Notes: generated by a model from the sequence alone, not told the origin. Counted from the first letter of the stretch, positions 32,126-41,032 are shown. The stretch is 64,000 nt of DNA from Buchananella felis (GCF_041380015.1 NZ_CP159978.1), one strand, 5' to 3'. Program-made: numbers and translations.

Positions 32126-32198
32126 TCGCCCGAACACCACCGCTCGGGTGTCCGCCGACCCTGCGTAGGCGCCGTGGCACCGAGCTTCCCCGCCGAAA

Positions 32199-32270
32199 CT
32201 TGTCAAACCGCGCCGAGCCTTGTCATTAGCCACCCCGCCAAGGACAAGTTTCGTGAGGGTTGGGCAAGTC
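32199..32270. repeat. CTTGTC-rich element, copy 1
   Basis: Shares ACTTGTCAAA, a CGCCGAG segment, TTAGCCACCCCGC and GACAAGTTTCG blocks with the element at 63640-63724, partly in inverted order. Contains several direct and inverted CTTGTC words. Confidence 0.6.
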
Positions 32271-32429
32271 TCAACGCATCGAGGGACGGCTGGGCCGGCA
32301 CGCACCCGCCGGTCGCGTCCCCAGCTGCCTGCCTCCCAGCCCTATCCCCAGCCGAGCCGTTTGTCCTTGTCTGGGCCCCAAATAGGTTCCTAGGCTGGAC
32401 GGTGATGGCCACGATCCCAGGAGGTGCCC

Positions 32430-32846
32430 GTGTCTGACCACTCGCGTTTCGAGCTTTACCAGTCCGAGGTTGATGGGGATTCCTTTGACACGCGGCGCTC
32501 GATGCCCGTCGCGGTGATGTTGATGTTGTTTACCGGTCCGCTGGGTTTCGGAGACTTCTACCTGGGCTTCAAGAGCAAGGGATACACGCGTCTGTTGGTA
32601 ACGCTGGTCTCTGTGGCGCTGATGCTTTACATCGGCTACGCCTTGGTGGACGCAGCTGAGGACGTGGCAGAGTTCGGTTACCGCAGTGGGCAGCTTGGCC
32701 GCCTGCGCTTCTTGCAGGAGGTCGTGAACTACCCCCGCTACTTCCTGATCGCGAATTCGATCTGGTCGGTCTTCTCCACCCTGAATGTCGCGATGCGCAA
32801 GGGCATCTACGAGACCGACGCGGACGGCCAGCGCCTGGTCCTCTGA
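32430..32846 (+). CDS. TM2-domain membrane protein
   Basis: 138 residues with two or three hydrophobic segments. The stretch GPLGFGDFYLGFKSKGYTRL fits the TM2 domain pattern (Gly-rich helix, D-F-Y-L-G turn, second helix). GTG 32430 is chosen because AGGAGG ends five bases upstream; a GTG six bases earlier overlaps that site. TM2 proteins are small membrane proteins of mostly unknown function. It stands alone between a repeat-rich region and an exporter gene. Confidence 0.75.
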   Translation: MSDHSRFELYQSEVDGDSFDTRRSMPVAVMLMLFTGPLGFGDFYLGFKSKGYTRLLVTLVSVALMLYIGYALVDAAEDVAEFGYRSGQLGRLRFLQEVVNYPRYFLIANSIWSVFSTLNVAMRKGIYETDADGQRLVL

Positions 32847-33023
32847 CCGCGCCGGTCCCCGGTGCTGCGGGCAAGCCCATGCCGCCGGCCCCACGCCCGG
32901 CCTGCAGCCTGCGGCCCACGCCTCACGCCCGCTCCCGCCCACGCCTCACGCCCCTCCCGCCCATCCCACCGTCCTCGCCCGGCCCGCCAAGTGGTCCGGC
33001 CGCCGGGGTGGCAAAATGGCCTG

Positions 33024-33944
33024 ATGCCCGTCCGCCCCACCGGTTCTTCCGCCGACGTTCCGCCCCCGCGCCGCCCATCGCTCGGCCGCGCCGCCCCGGG
33101 CCGCCACGTCCCGGCCTGGCTGCTGGTGTTGGGGGCGATCTTCTCGGTGCAGATGGGCTCGGCCCTCACGGTCACGCTGATCGACGAGGTGGGCCCGGCC
33201 GGGGCCGCCTGGCTGCGCCTGAGCGCCGGCGCCCTGTTCTTCGTGCTGCTCTCCCCGCCCAAGCTGCGCACCTTGCGCCGCGCCGACCTGCCCCTGCTAC
33301 TAGGGCTTGGCCTGTCCACCGGCCTGATGACCACCTGCTTCCTGGCCTCAGCAGCGCGGTTGCCGCTGGGCACGGCGGTGGCTATCGAGTTCCTGGGTCC
33401 CCTGGGGGTGGCCGCCTGGCGGGCGATCCGTGGCGTGGGCGCTAGGGCGCTGCTGTGGCCCGGCCTGGCCCTGGCGGGCGTGTTGCTGCTGCAGGAGCCG
33501 TGGCGGGCCAGCGTGGACGCCCTGGGCGTCCTGCTGGCCCTGGCGGCCGCCGCCGGGTGGGCCGGATACATCGTGCTCACCCAGCGCGTGGGGGACCGCT
33601 ACGCGGGACTGTCCGGCCTGGCCCTGACCGTGCCCATCGCGGCGGCAGTGGCGGCCGTGCCCGGCGTGGGGCAGGCCCTGCCGGGCCTGACCTGGACCGT
33701 GGTGTGGCAGAGCCTGGGGATCGCGCTGCTGGTGCCGCTGATCCCGTTCGTGCTGGAGCTGGTGGCGCTGCGCCGCATGAACACCCTGGCCTTTGGCACC
33801 TTCATGGCCCTGGAACCCGCCGTGGCGGCCCTGGCGGGCGCGGTGGTGCTGCAGCAGATCCCCGGCCCGGTGCCCCTGGTGGGCATGGCCTTCGTGGTGG
33901 TGGCCGGCGTCGGCTCCCAGCGTCTGGCGGCCCGCGAGGCCTAG
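33024..33944 (+). CDS. EamA-family (DMT) exporter, RhtA-like
   Basis: 306 residues, ten hydrophobic segments in two EamA halves. The EFLGPLGVAAW and MALEPAVAALAGAVVL segments resemble RhtA-type amino acid/threonine exporters. ATG 33024 begins a Pro/Arg-rich cytoplasmic lead before the first helix; upstream codons back to 32862 are a low-complexity extension through a CCCACGCCTCACGCC repeat. The exported compound cannot be deduced. It is convergent with the following glucosidase gene. Confidence 0.85.
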   Translation: MPVRPTGSSADVPPPRRPSLGRAAPGRHVPAWLLVLGAIFSVQMGSALTVTLIDEVGPAGAAWLRLSAGALFFVLLSPPKLRTLRRADLPLLLGLGLSTGLMTTCFLASAARLPLGTAVAIEFLGPLGVAAWRAIRGVGARALLWPGLALAGVLLLQEPWRASVDALGVLLALAAAAGWAGYIVLTQRVGDRYAGLSGLALTVPIAAAVAAVPGVGQALPGLTWTVVWQSLGIALLVPLIPFVLELVALRRMNTLAFGTFMALEPAVAALAGAVVLQQIPGPVPLVGMAFVVVAGVGSQRLAAREA

Positions 33945-33964
33945 CCGCGCCCGCCCGCGCACCC

Positions 33965-35437
33965 CTAGAGTTCGGCGCCGTTGCTGGCGATGACGCGGCG
34001 GAACCACTCAAAGGAGCGCTTGGGGTAGCGCTCCAGGGTGCCGGAGCCGTCGTCGTTGCGGTCCACGTAGATGAAGCCGTAGCGCTTGGACATCTGGGCG
34101 GTGGAGAAGCTGACCAGGTCGATCGGGCCCCACGCGGTGTAGCCCAGCACTTCCACCCCGTCGGCGATGGCCTGCGCCACCTGCTGCAGGTGGGCGCGCA
34201 GGTAGTCGATGCGGTAGTCGTCGTGGACGGTCAGGCGCCCGTCCTCCTCCACCAGCTGGTCCACCGCGCCGAGCCCGTTTTCCACGATGAACAGGGGCTT
34301 TTGCCACCGGTCCCAGTACTGGTTGAGCACCACCCGCAGTCCGACGGGGTCGATCTGCCATCCCCACTGGCTTGCCGCCAGGGTGGGGTTTTCCACCCCG
34401 GGCAGCACGTTGCCGGCCACCATCGCCTCCTGGCGGGGCGCGGCCGATTCGCACAGGCTCATGTAGTAGCTGAACGAAACGAAGTCGACCGTGTGGCGCA
34501 GGTCGGCCCGGTCCTGCTCTGTGATCCGCAGCTTGATGCCGTTTTCCCGCAGGAAGCGCAGCGCGTAGCCCGGGTAGTGGCCGCGCACGTGCACGTCCCC
34601 GAAGAAGGTGCTGCGCCGCTCTGAGTCCAGCGCGGCCCACACGTCTGCCGGGTCCGGGGTGATCGGGTAGACCGGGGTGGCCAGGAGCATGCAGCCCACT
34701 TTCGCGCCGGGGAGCGTCGCGTGGGCTAGGGCGGTGACGCGCGCGGAGGCCACCAGCATGTGGTGGGCGGCCTGGTAGATCTCCGCCTGCCCCACCTGGT
34801 CGGCGGGCTTGTCTATCCCGGCCAGGAACGGGAAGTGCAGCATCGAGTTGATCTCGTTGAAGGTGAGCCAGTACTTCACGCGGGCTCCGAAACGCTCGAA
34901 GCAGGTGCGGGCGAAGCGCTCGTAGAAACCGATCAGGGCCCGGTTCGCCCAGCCGGCGTAGTGCTCGGCTAGGTGCAGCGGGGTCTCGTAGTGCGACAAC
35001 GTCACCAGCGGCGTGATGCCGTGGCGCTCCAGCTCGGCCAGCACGGCCGCATAGAAGGCCACCCCTTCCTCGTTGGGTGCGTCCTCGTCACCGCGCGGAA
35101 AGAGCCGCGACCAGGCGATGGAAAAGCGCAGCACCTTGAAGCCGAGCCGCGCAAAGAGCTCGATGTCTTCGCGGTAGCGGTGGTAGAAGTCGATGCCCAC
35201 CTGCTTCAGGTTGTCTGCGGTCGGGGTGGCGGTGCGCGGCGCCGTTATCCCCCCAGGCAGCACGTCCTGGATGGAGGGGCCTTTACCGCCGACGTTCCAC
35301 CCACCTTCGATTTGGTTGGCAGCCACCGCCCCGCCCCACAGGAAACCGGGCGGGAACGGGCAGGGTGCCGCCTGCTGCGGCGGCTGGTGAGCGGGGGCGT
35401 GATCCTGGGGCGTTGAGCCTGCGCTGGGGACGGTCAT
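33965..35437 (-). CDS. GH1 6-phospho-beta-glucosidase
   Basis: Cytoplasmic glycoside hydrolase family 1 enzyme that splits phosphorylated beta-glucosides such as cellobiose-6-phosphate after PTS uptake. 490 residues from ATG 35437, which follows GGAGAGGAG. The acid/base glutamate lies in TFNEIN (E195) and the nucleophile in FIVENGLG (E386). The C-terminal MSKRYGFIYVD block with following lysines is typical of the 6-phospho branch rather than plain beta-glucosidases. No PTS genes are adjacent, so the sugar would be imported by a system elsewhere. The MFS gene upstream is on the same strand but ~240 bases away. Confidence 0.9.
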   Translation of the reverse strand: MTVPSAGSTPQDHAPAHQPPQQAAPCPFPPGFLWGGAVAANQIEGGWNVGGKGPSIQDVLPGGITAPRTATPTADNLKQVGIDFYHRYREDIELFARLGFKVLRFSIAWSRLFPRGDEDAPNEEGVAFYAAVLAELERHGITPLVTLSHYETPLHLAEHYAGWANRALIGFYERFARTCFERFGARVKYWLTFNEINSMLHFPFLAGIDKPADQVGQAEIYQAAHHMLVASARVTALAHATLPGAKVGCMLLATPVYPITPDPADVWAALDSERRSTFFGDVHVRGHYPGYALRFLRENGIKLRITEQDRADLRHTVDFVSFSYYMSLCESAAPRQEAMVAGNVLPGVENPTLAASQWGWQIDPVGLRVVLNQYWDRWQKPLFIVENGLGAVDQLVEEDGRLTVHDDYRIDYLRAHLQQVAQAIADGVEVLGYTAWGPIDLVSFSTAQMSKRYGFIYVDRNDDGSGTLERYPKRSFEWFRRVIASNGAEL

Positions 35438-35676
35438 GGCGTGCTCCTCTCCTTGGACTGCCACGCTACCCCGGCCTGGGCCCGCGTCGGCGCGCATTGG
35501 GGCCGGCGCGCGGTCAAGCGGGGCGACGCAAGGCCGGCGCGGGGCCGAGCGGGGTAGGCGCGTGGCCGAGCGCTGGCCGGGGTGGGGCCGGAGGCCGGCC
35601 CGGCGCAGGACTGCGACCGGGGAGCGGGGCGAGACGACTGAGGGGGCGTGGGTGGGGCGTCGTCGGACCTAAGAGG

Positions 35677-37302
35677 TCAGTAGCGGGCCGAGCGCATGGT
35701 GCGGGCGGCCATCACCACGGACGCCGCCATCACGACTGCGGCCAGGGCGGCGGTGAAGACCACGCCGGAGTCGAAGGCAGTGCGCGCCGAGTCCAGCAGG
35801 GCCTGCGCGGCGCCCGGCTCCAGGGACTGCGCCACCGTGGTCGCCCCGCCCAGGGTCTCGGTGGCGGCGCGCTCCAGCTCCGGCGCCAGGCCGGCCGGCA
35901 CCTCCACGCGGGCCGAGTACGTGGCAGTCAGGATCGAACCCAGGATCGCCGCGCCCAGCAGCACCCCGACCTCGTAGGCGGCCTCGCTGATCGCGGAAGC
36001 GGCGCCCGCCTTGGTGGGTGGCACGGAGGACATGATCAGGTCGTTGGAGATCGTCTCAGCTACGCCCACACCGATGTTGATGGAGATGAAGCCGATCAGC
36101 AGCACCACGTCGGTGTGCACCCAGTTGTTCGTTAACACCAGCAGGTAGCCCAGCAGGGAGAACGCATTACCGGCCGCCACCAGCGTGGCCGGGCGGGCAA
36201 AGCGAGTAAAACGCACCACCACGATCCCAGCCACGATGCAGGTGATCATGCCCGGCAGCAGGAACAGGCCCGCCTGCATGGGCGCCATGCCTGTAACCAG
36301 CTGCAGGTGCTGGGAGATGAAGAACAGGAAGCCGACGATCGCGAACGTGGCCAGCAGGTTGGACAGGATGGCGCCGGTGAAGACCGGGTTGGTGAACAGG
36401 CGCACGTCCAGCATCGGGTTGTCGCGGCGCAGCATCCGGCGCGCGAACAGGGCAAGGAAGACCGGGGCGGCCACCGCCAGGAGCCAGGTCAGCGCCCCCA
36501 TGTTGCCGTGGCTGGCCTCCTTGATGGTCCACACCAGGGACGCCATGCCGGCCAGGATCAACAGCATGCCCACCAGGTCCATCGGGCCCGGGTTCGGGTC
36601 CCGAGATTCCGGCACCAGGAGCGGCGCGGCCAGCAGGAGCGGAACCAGCACGGGCACGGCCAGCAGGAATACCGAGCCCCAGTCAAAGTGCTGCAGCAGG
36701 AAACCGCCCACGATGGGTCCCAGCGCCGCGCCGGCGCTGAAGCCCGACGCCCACACCGCGATGGCCAGGCGGCGCTCGCCCGGCTCGGTGAAGATGTTGC
36801 GGATCAGGGAGAGCGTGGCCGGCATCAGCATCGCACCGAACACGCCCAGGGCGGCCCGGGCGGCCACCAGCCACCCAGGGGAGGGGGCGAAGGCCGCGGC
36901 GGCGGAGATGGCGGCGAAGCCGGTGGCGCCGATCAGGAGCACGCGGCGGCGCCCGATGCGGTCGCCCAGCGAGCCCATCGGCACCAGGAGCCCGGCCAGG
37001 ACCAGCGAGTAGATGTCGGTCATCCACAGCAGCTGCACACCGGTGGGCTCCAGGGCGGCGCTGATCGCCGGGACCGCGAAGGTGAGCACCGTGTTGTCCA
37101 CGCTGATCAGCAGCACCGGGAGCATCAGCACGGCCAGGGCCGCCCAGCGGCGGCGCCTGCTCAGCGCGGGAGTGGAGGCCGTGACGGGGCCCGACTCGCT
37201 TGGAGCTGCGGGGCCCGACCTGCCTGTGGCCGGGCTGGCGCCGGCGGGATTCACGTGCTCAGAGGCGTGCTTGGAACGGCTGGGGGACGGGGTGGAGGTG
37301 GA
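35677..37302 (-). CDS. MFS drug-type transporter, DHA2 (14-TM) family
   Basis: Proton-linked efflux permease with 14 hydrophobic segments. Motif A-like sequences are visible (PMGSLGDRIGRRRVLLIGA) along with LISVDNTVLTFAVPAI in the first helix and an antiporter motif near FGAMLMPATLSLIRNIF. Closest in style to QacA/SmvA-type quaternary-ammonium and dye exporters. GTG 37302 (GAGAAAG eight bases upstream) is preferred to GTG 37335, giving 541 residues with a Ser/Pro-rich cytoplasmic N-terminus. Substrate not determinable, and no regulator gene is adjacent. Confidence 0.88.
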   Translation of the reverse strand, partial: STSTPSPSRSKHASEHVNPAGASPATGRSGPAAPSESGPVTASTPALSRRRRWAALAVLMLPVLLISVDNTVLTFAVPAISAALEPTGVQLLWMTDIYSLVLAGLLVPMGSLGDRIGRRRVLLIGATGFAAISAAAAFAPSPGWLVAARAALGVFGAMLMPATLSLIRNIFTEPGERRLAIAVWASGFSAGAALGPIVGGFLLQHFDWGSVFLLAVPVLVPLLLAAPLLVPESRDPNPGPMDLVGMLLILAGMASLVWTIKEASHGNMGALTWLLAVAAPVFLALFARRMLRRDNPMLDVRLFTNPVFTGAILSNLLATFAIVGFLFFISQHLQLVTGMAPMQAGLFLLPGMITCIVAGIVVVRFTRFARPATLVAAGNAFSLLGYLLVLTNNWVHTDVVLLIGFISINIGVGVAETISNDLIMSSVPPTKAGAASAISEAAYEVGVLLGAAILGSILTATYSARVEVPAGLAPELERAATETLGGATTVAQSLEPGAAQALLDSARTAFDSGVVFTAALAAVVMAASVVMAARTMRSARY

Positions 37303-37479
37303 CACGAATCGTGCTTTCTCATCGCGAAGCCGCACAGGGTTCTAGGCAAGGCGGCCAATCCAGCTTAGGGCAGCCCCGCCGGGGCGGCACTGTGAGAGCC
37401 CTCCCAGCGGGGCCCGACCGGAGCACCGCACCCGGCGGCCCGGTCCCCGGACGAGCGCCCCGTTTCCGGGCAAAGGAGA

Positions 37480-37506
37480 GGGGGAGCGTGCGCAGCACGC
37501 TCCCCC
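37480..37506 (-). terminator. bidirectional hairpin after the 37.6-kb gene
   Basis: 12-bp stem GGGGGAGCGTGC / GCACGCTCCCCC with a GCA loop, 61 bases beyond the stop of the leftward gene; TCCTTTG follows on the minus strand. Confidence 0.7.
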
Positions 37507-37567
37507 CGATCAGCCTCCGGGCAGCCTCAGCCCCTCACGAGGGCCGCTGTACCGGCAAGCCAGCAGC

Positions 37568-38170
37568 TCAGGCCTTGTCCTCGCCCAGCTCCTCAGCCTC
37601 GAACTCCAGGTCCTCGACCTGGTCGGCCACGGCCTCCACGGCCTCCTCAACCTTGGACTTCGCGGACTCCACGACCTCGCCGACGCGCTCGCCCAGGTCC
37701 GTGGAGGTGCTCTCGGCCCAGTAGTCCTCGGCCCACGGGTCCTCCACCGGCTGGGTGCGGCGCCACGCCACGTAGGCGGCACCCGCAGCGGCCACGCCCA
37801 GCAGGACCCAGCCGACGGTACGCCACGCCGAGCGCTTCTTCACCACCGGGGTGGGGGTGACCAGGGCCTCGCGGGCGTTGTTGAACGCCAGGGAGGCGCG
37901 CTCGGAGAGCTTGCCCTCGCCACGGCTGGCCTCGGCGGCGCCCTGCCAGGCGCGCTCCAGGCGCGGCACGTAGTCCTCGCGCAGGCGAGCACCGGTCGCC
38001 AGCGCACGGGCCTGCGCGGAGGCGAGCGCGCGCTCGGCGCGCGGCGCCAGCCACTCCACGCCGTCGTGCGCGTAACCCAGGGCCTTAGCGGAAAGGTCGG
38101 ACGCGGCCTCTGCAGCCTGCCCCACCAGGGAGCGGCCCGCTGCCTCAATCTTCTTGGTCTTCCTGGCCAT
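37568..38170 (-). CDS. single-pass membrane protein of unknown function, coiled-coil-prone
   Basis: 200 residues. A basic N-terminus (MARKTKK) leads into ~100 residues of Ala/Arg/Glu-rich helix with heptad-like spacing. One membrane segment follows (TVGWVLLGVAAAGAAYVAW, about 116-136), then an acidic C-terminal tail that looks amphipathic and ends EELGEDKA. Start at ATG 38170, five bases after TAGGAG. Proteins of this layout are found in actinobacteria (DUF5324-like), but I cannot assign the family with certainty. It faces away from the cyclophilin gene. Confidence 0.6.
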   Translation of the reverse strand: MARKTKKIEAAGRSLVGQAAEAASDLSAKALGYAHDGVEWLAPRAERALASAQARALATGARLREDYVPRLERAWQGAAEASRGEGKLSERASLAFNNAREALVTPTPVVKKRSAWRTVGWVLLGVAAAGAAYVAWRRTQPVEDPWAEDYWAESTSTDLGERVGEVVESAKSKVEEAVEAVADQVEDLEFEAEELGEDKA

Positions 38171-38457
38171 TGCCACTCCTAACGTCGTTCGCCGAAATCG
38201 GCGCGTACATTGCCCCCATTATCGCTGTTTTGGCTTAACCGCGCAGCCCAGCGCAGAAAAATGATGGTGAATACACCGCGCGGACGGAGGAACGCGGCGG
38301 CGGGCGCAACGTCGTCCCACTAAGGCAGCGTCGTCCACCCGCCGGCAAAACCGGCACCCGCCAATCCGGCGCCCCGCCCGCACGAAGGCGACGCGGCAAA
38401 GATACGCCCACGGCGCAGGCGCCGCCGCGACACTCAAGCGCGTGCGAGTATGGCGTC

Positions 38458-38979
38458 ATGAAGGCAACCATTCACACTTCCGCTGGCGACATCGTCGTCA
38501 ACCTGTTCCCCACCTCCGCCCCCGTCACGGTCGAGAACTTCACCGGCCTGGCCACCGGCGCCAAGGAGTGGACCCACCCCGCCACCGGCGAGACCATGAA
38601 CGAGCCGCTTTACAACGGCACCATCTTCCACCGCGTCATCGACGGCTTCATGATCCAGGGTGGCGACCCTCTGGGCATGGGCGTGGGCGGCCCCGGCTAC
38701 CAGTTCGACGACGAGATCGACCCGGCCCTCTCCTTCGACCGCCCCTACCTGCTGGCCATGGCCAACGCGGGCATCCGTGGCGGGCGTGGCACCAACGGTT
38801 CGCAGTTCTTCATCACCGTCGTGCCGACCGGCTGGTTGACCGGCAAGCACACGATCTTCGGTGAGGTGGACGACGCTGCCTCCCGCGCCGTCGTTGACGC
38901 GATCGCCGGCGTGGCGGTCGATGGCCGCGACAAGCCGCTGCAGGACGTGGTCATCACCTCCATCGACGTCGAGGCCTGA
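38458..38979 (+). CDS. ppiA: cyclophilin-type peptidyl-prolyl cis-trans isomerase
   Basis: Folding helper that isomerises X-Pro bonds. 173 residues, a bare cyclophilin domain without signal peptide, so cytoplasmic. Catalytic-site elements are present: FHRVIDGFMIQGGD, then LAMANAGIRGGRGTNGSQFFI and GWLTGKHTIFGEV. No ribosome-binding site is visible ahead of ATG 38458 (GAGTATGGCGTC), so the mRNA may be leaderless or weakly initiated. Its position to the right of gyrA is the standard actinobacterial one. Confidence 0.95.
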   Translation: MKATIHTSAGDIVVNLFPTSAPVTVENFTGLATGAKEWTHPATGETMNEPLYNGTIFHRVIDGFMIQGGDPLGMGVGGPGYQFDDEIDPALSFDRPYLLAMANAGIRGGRGTNGSQFFITVVPTGWLTGKHTIFGEVDDAASRAVVDAIAGVAVDGRDKPLQDVVITSIDVEA

Positions 38980-39001
38980 GCCAAGACAGAGGAGCTGGAA
39001 C

Positions 39002-39028
39002 CGGGCGGCGCCTAGCGGGGGCCGCCCG
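39002..39028 (+). terminator. hairpin after ppiA
   Basis: 8-bp stem CGGGCGGC / GCCGCCCG with an 11-base loop, 22 bases after the stop; only a weak T-rich tail. Confidence 0.5.
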
Positions 39029-39196
39029 ATTCGTGTGTGCGCGTCGCGGCGGCACACTCCGTGGTGCGGTCAAGGCAAAGCCCAGCAAACTGTGACAAGG
39101 TGGGGTGCGCCCGCCCGCGCCCGAATAGGCCCGCGCGGCATGGACGGGCCGGCGCGGCTTGGACAGGCCCGCCCGGTTAGAGAAGGAAGGCGATCC

Positions 39197-40078
39197 ATGA
39201 GCGAGACCACCATGCCGGCAACTCCCCGCTGCCGCGCCCACGGCCGGCCCAGCTGGGTGCTGTGCCAGCGCTGCGGCAACGCGGTGTGCCCGGACTGTCA
39301 GGTGCGGGCCGCAGTGGGCGTGCACTGCACCTCCTGCGCCAAGGCGGGCCGGCCCAGCAGCGCCGTGGCCGCCAAGCTCTCCCGGGTCCAGGGGCCGCTG
39401 GTCAGCTACGTGCTGATCGCCGCGTGCGTGCTCGTGTTCCTGGCCGAGCAGATCAATCCGAAGCTCTTCTACACCCTGGCGTTCTCCCCGGCGGCCGGTG
39501 AGGGCGAGTTCTACCGCTTCCTCACCACCACGTTCCTGCACGGCGGCCTGGCCCACCTGGCGTTCAACATGTACGCCCTCTACCTGCTCGGCCGCACCCT
39601 GGAGACCGCCCTAGGGCGCGCCCAGTTCCTGTCCCTCTACCTGCTGGGGGCCCTGGGCGGGTCCGTGGCCGTCCTGTGGCTGTCCGACCCCACCTCCGCT
39701 GCCTGGGTGAGCGGCACCGTGGGTGCCTCCGGCGCGATCTTCGCCCTGTTCGGCGCCATCTTCGCGATCCAGCGCTCCCTGAACGCCGACACCACTCAGA
39801 TCCTCATCGTCCTGGGTATCAACGCGCTAATCAGCTTCACCCTGCCCAACATCTCGTGGCAGGGCCACCTGGGCGGCCTCGTGGTGGGCGTGGCCGCCGG
39901 CTACCTGCTCATGAGCGCCCGCGCCGCGGACCGCAAGCGCGGCGCGGCGGCATTCCGCGCCGGCAAGCGCGGGGCAGCCCTGTGGGGGGCCCGCAACGCC
40001 CGCGCCCTGGCATCCCTGGCCGCGCTGGGCGCCCTGGAGGTGGGCGCTGTGGTGCTGCGCTACGCCCTAGTGGCGTAG
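39197..40078 (+). CDS. rhomboid-family intramembrane serine protease with N-terminal zinc-ribbon-like domain
   Basis: 293 residues from ATG 39197 (GAAGGAAGG upstream); the frame is open much further left but that part overlaps ppiA. An N-terminal Cys/His cluster (Cys 12, 23, 26, 31, 34, 44, 47) looks like a zinc-binding B-box/ribbon. Six membrane helices follow. Catalytic Ser178 lies in GASGAIFALFG and His224 in WQGHLGG; the supporting HLAFNMYAL motif has Asn124. It cleaves transmembrane helices; the natural substrate is unknown. The same gene lies between ppiA and crgA in related actinobacteria. Confidence 0.93.
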   Translation: MSETTMPATPRCRAHGRPSWVLCQRCGNAVCPDCQVRAAVGVHCTSCAKAGRPSSAVAAKLSRVQGPLVSYVLIAACVLVFLAEQINPKLFYTLAFSPAAGEGEFYRFLTTTFLHGGLAHLAFNMYALYLLGRTLETALGRAQFLSLYLLGALGGSVAVLWLSDPTSAAWVSGTVGASGAIFALFGAIFAIQRSLNADTTQILIVLGINALISFTLPNISWQGHLGGLVVGVAAGYLLMSARAADRKRGAAAFRAGKRGAALWGARNARALASLAALGALEVGAVVLRYALVA

Positions 40079-40099
40079 GTTCGCGCGCACGAGCGTTGG

Positions 40100-40130
40100 C
40101 CGCCCGGTTCCCCGGTGGGGAACCGGGCGG
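40100..40130 (+). terminator. terminator after the rhomboid gene
   Basis: Perfect 14-bp stem CCGCCCGGTTCCCC / GGGGAACCGGGCGG with a GGT loop, followed by TTCGCTTTGTT. Confidence 0.8.
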
Positions 40131-40221
40131 TTCGCTTTGTTGCCTGGCCTGGGCTGGCCTGGGCGGGGCGATTGGCGAGGGGGAGGTGGGGCGTCGGCCG
40201 GGGAATCGGTGGCCGGCGGTT

Positions 40222-40393
40222 GCGCAAACGGTCGAGGGCTTAGTGCACCTCTCGTGGGGTTGGTGAACCGGTCGTGGGGTTGGTGCACCTCTTGAGGGGT
40301 TACCCGAGCGGGTAACCCCTCAAGAGGTGCACCAAAGGCTCAAGAGCTGCAGCAAAAGCTCAATTGGTCGACTAAGCCCTCGACCGTTTGCGC
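40222..40393. repeat. modular palindrome P2
   Basis: 172 bp. The outer arms are a perfect 23-bp inverted repeat (40222-40244 with 40371-40393, starting GCGCAAACGGTCGAGGGC). The centre is a perfect 27-bp hairpin (40280-40306 with 40309-40335) with a 2-base loop. Between them are modules such as GTGCACCTCTCGTGGGG. Best-preserved member of the P family. Confidence 0.85.
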
Positions 40394-40457
40394 ACCGGTG
40401 CCCGGCGCGGCCCCCAGGGTGGGGCCGGGCCGGTGCGACGCTGCTGATCGCACGGGA

Positions 40458-40503
40458 GTCCCGCCCTGCCTTCGGCGGGGCGGGACCGCTTTAGCGGTCC
40501 CGC
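40458..40503 (+). other. overlapping alternative hairpins
   Basis: The segment around 40474-40489 can pair leftward with 40458-40470 (13 bp, one wobble, TTC loop) or rightward with 40494-40503 (GCGGGACCGC / GCGGTCCCGC, TTTA loop). The two folds exclude each other. Confidence 0.5.
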
Positions 40504-40869
40504 GCTCTGCCCCACTGCCTGAGTTGGCTATTGGTAGAGGCCGCGTGTTCGAGTACCTGGCTGCCTAGTCCCCTTCGGGCGGGTTGGGGAGTCGGGGGTG
40601 GTGCGGGCCGTGGTGCCCACGCTCATGGTCCCCGCCGTGGCGGTGTCCGCGCTATCGGTCCAGCGCACCGTGCCCCTGCCTGGGTCGGGGGAGTAGGTAG
40701 CGTCGATCAGCGCCTCCATCTTGTCGGACTGCACCCTCGTCTGGGTCGGGGGAGTGGGGCCAGTACGATCGAGCACGCATCGCCTTAGTGCCCGCCGCCT
40801 GGCCCGCGCCCAGTCGGTCCCAGCCATGCCCGTCGACAGGGTGCGGGAGGTCACGGCCGGTGGGTTCGT

Positions 40870-41032
40870 GCGCAAGCGGTTGAGCCTTTGTTGCAGTGTT
40901 CCAGCCGTTGTTGCTGCCCTTGGGCCTTTGTGCGACCTATTGAGGCGTTAATCGGCCCCATAGCGCTACAAGAAAGCCGCGACGGCTACAACAAGGGCTC
41001 AACGGGAACAACAAAGGCCCAACCGGTTGCGC
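40870..41032. repeat. modular palindrome P3
   Basis: 163 bp, ends GCGCAAGCGGTTGAGCCTTT and its near-complement AAAGGCCCAACCGGTTGCGC. Internal modules are variants of GCCTTTGTTG and CAACAAGGGC. About 60 bases before it match the left flank of P1 (CAGTCGGTCCCAGCCATGCC). Confidence 0.75.

Larger units (their letters stand above)
31652..32429. other. repeat-rich intergenic region after tRNA-Ala
   Basis: No gene supported. It holds the tRNA terminator, a 13-bp hairpin (arms 31762-31774 and 31779-31791), a 71-bp direct repeat (31785-31855 and 31910-31980), REP-like copy B (about 32013-32125) and a CTTGTC-rich element (32199-32270). Longer open frames here lie on repeat sequence. Confidence 0.7.

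Noticed and set aside
31625..32305. 226-codon minus-strand frame after tRNA-Ala
   Set aside because: Spans the tRNA terminator, the 71-bp repeats and REP copy B; repeated peptides merely reflect the DNA repeats.
40515..40562. tRNA-like fragment (TTGGCTATTGGTAGAGG and GTGTTCGAGTACC)
   Set aside because: Resembles a D arm and T arm but no acceptor stem or anticodon arm can be formed; at most a decayed remnant.
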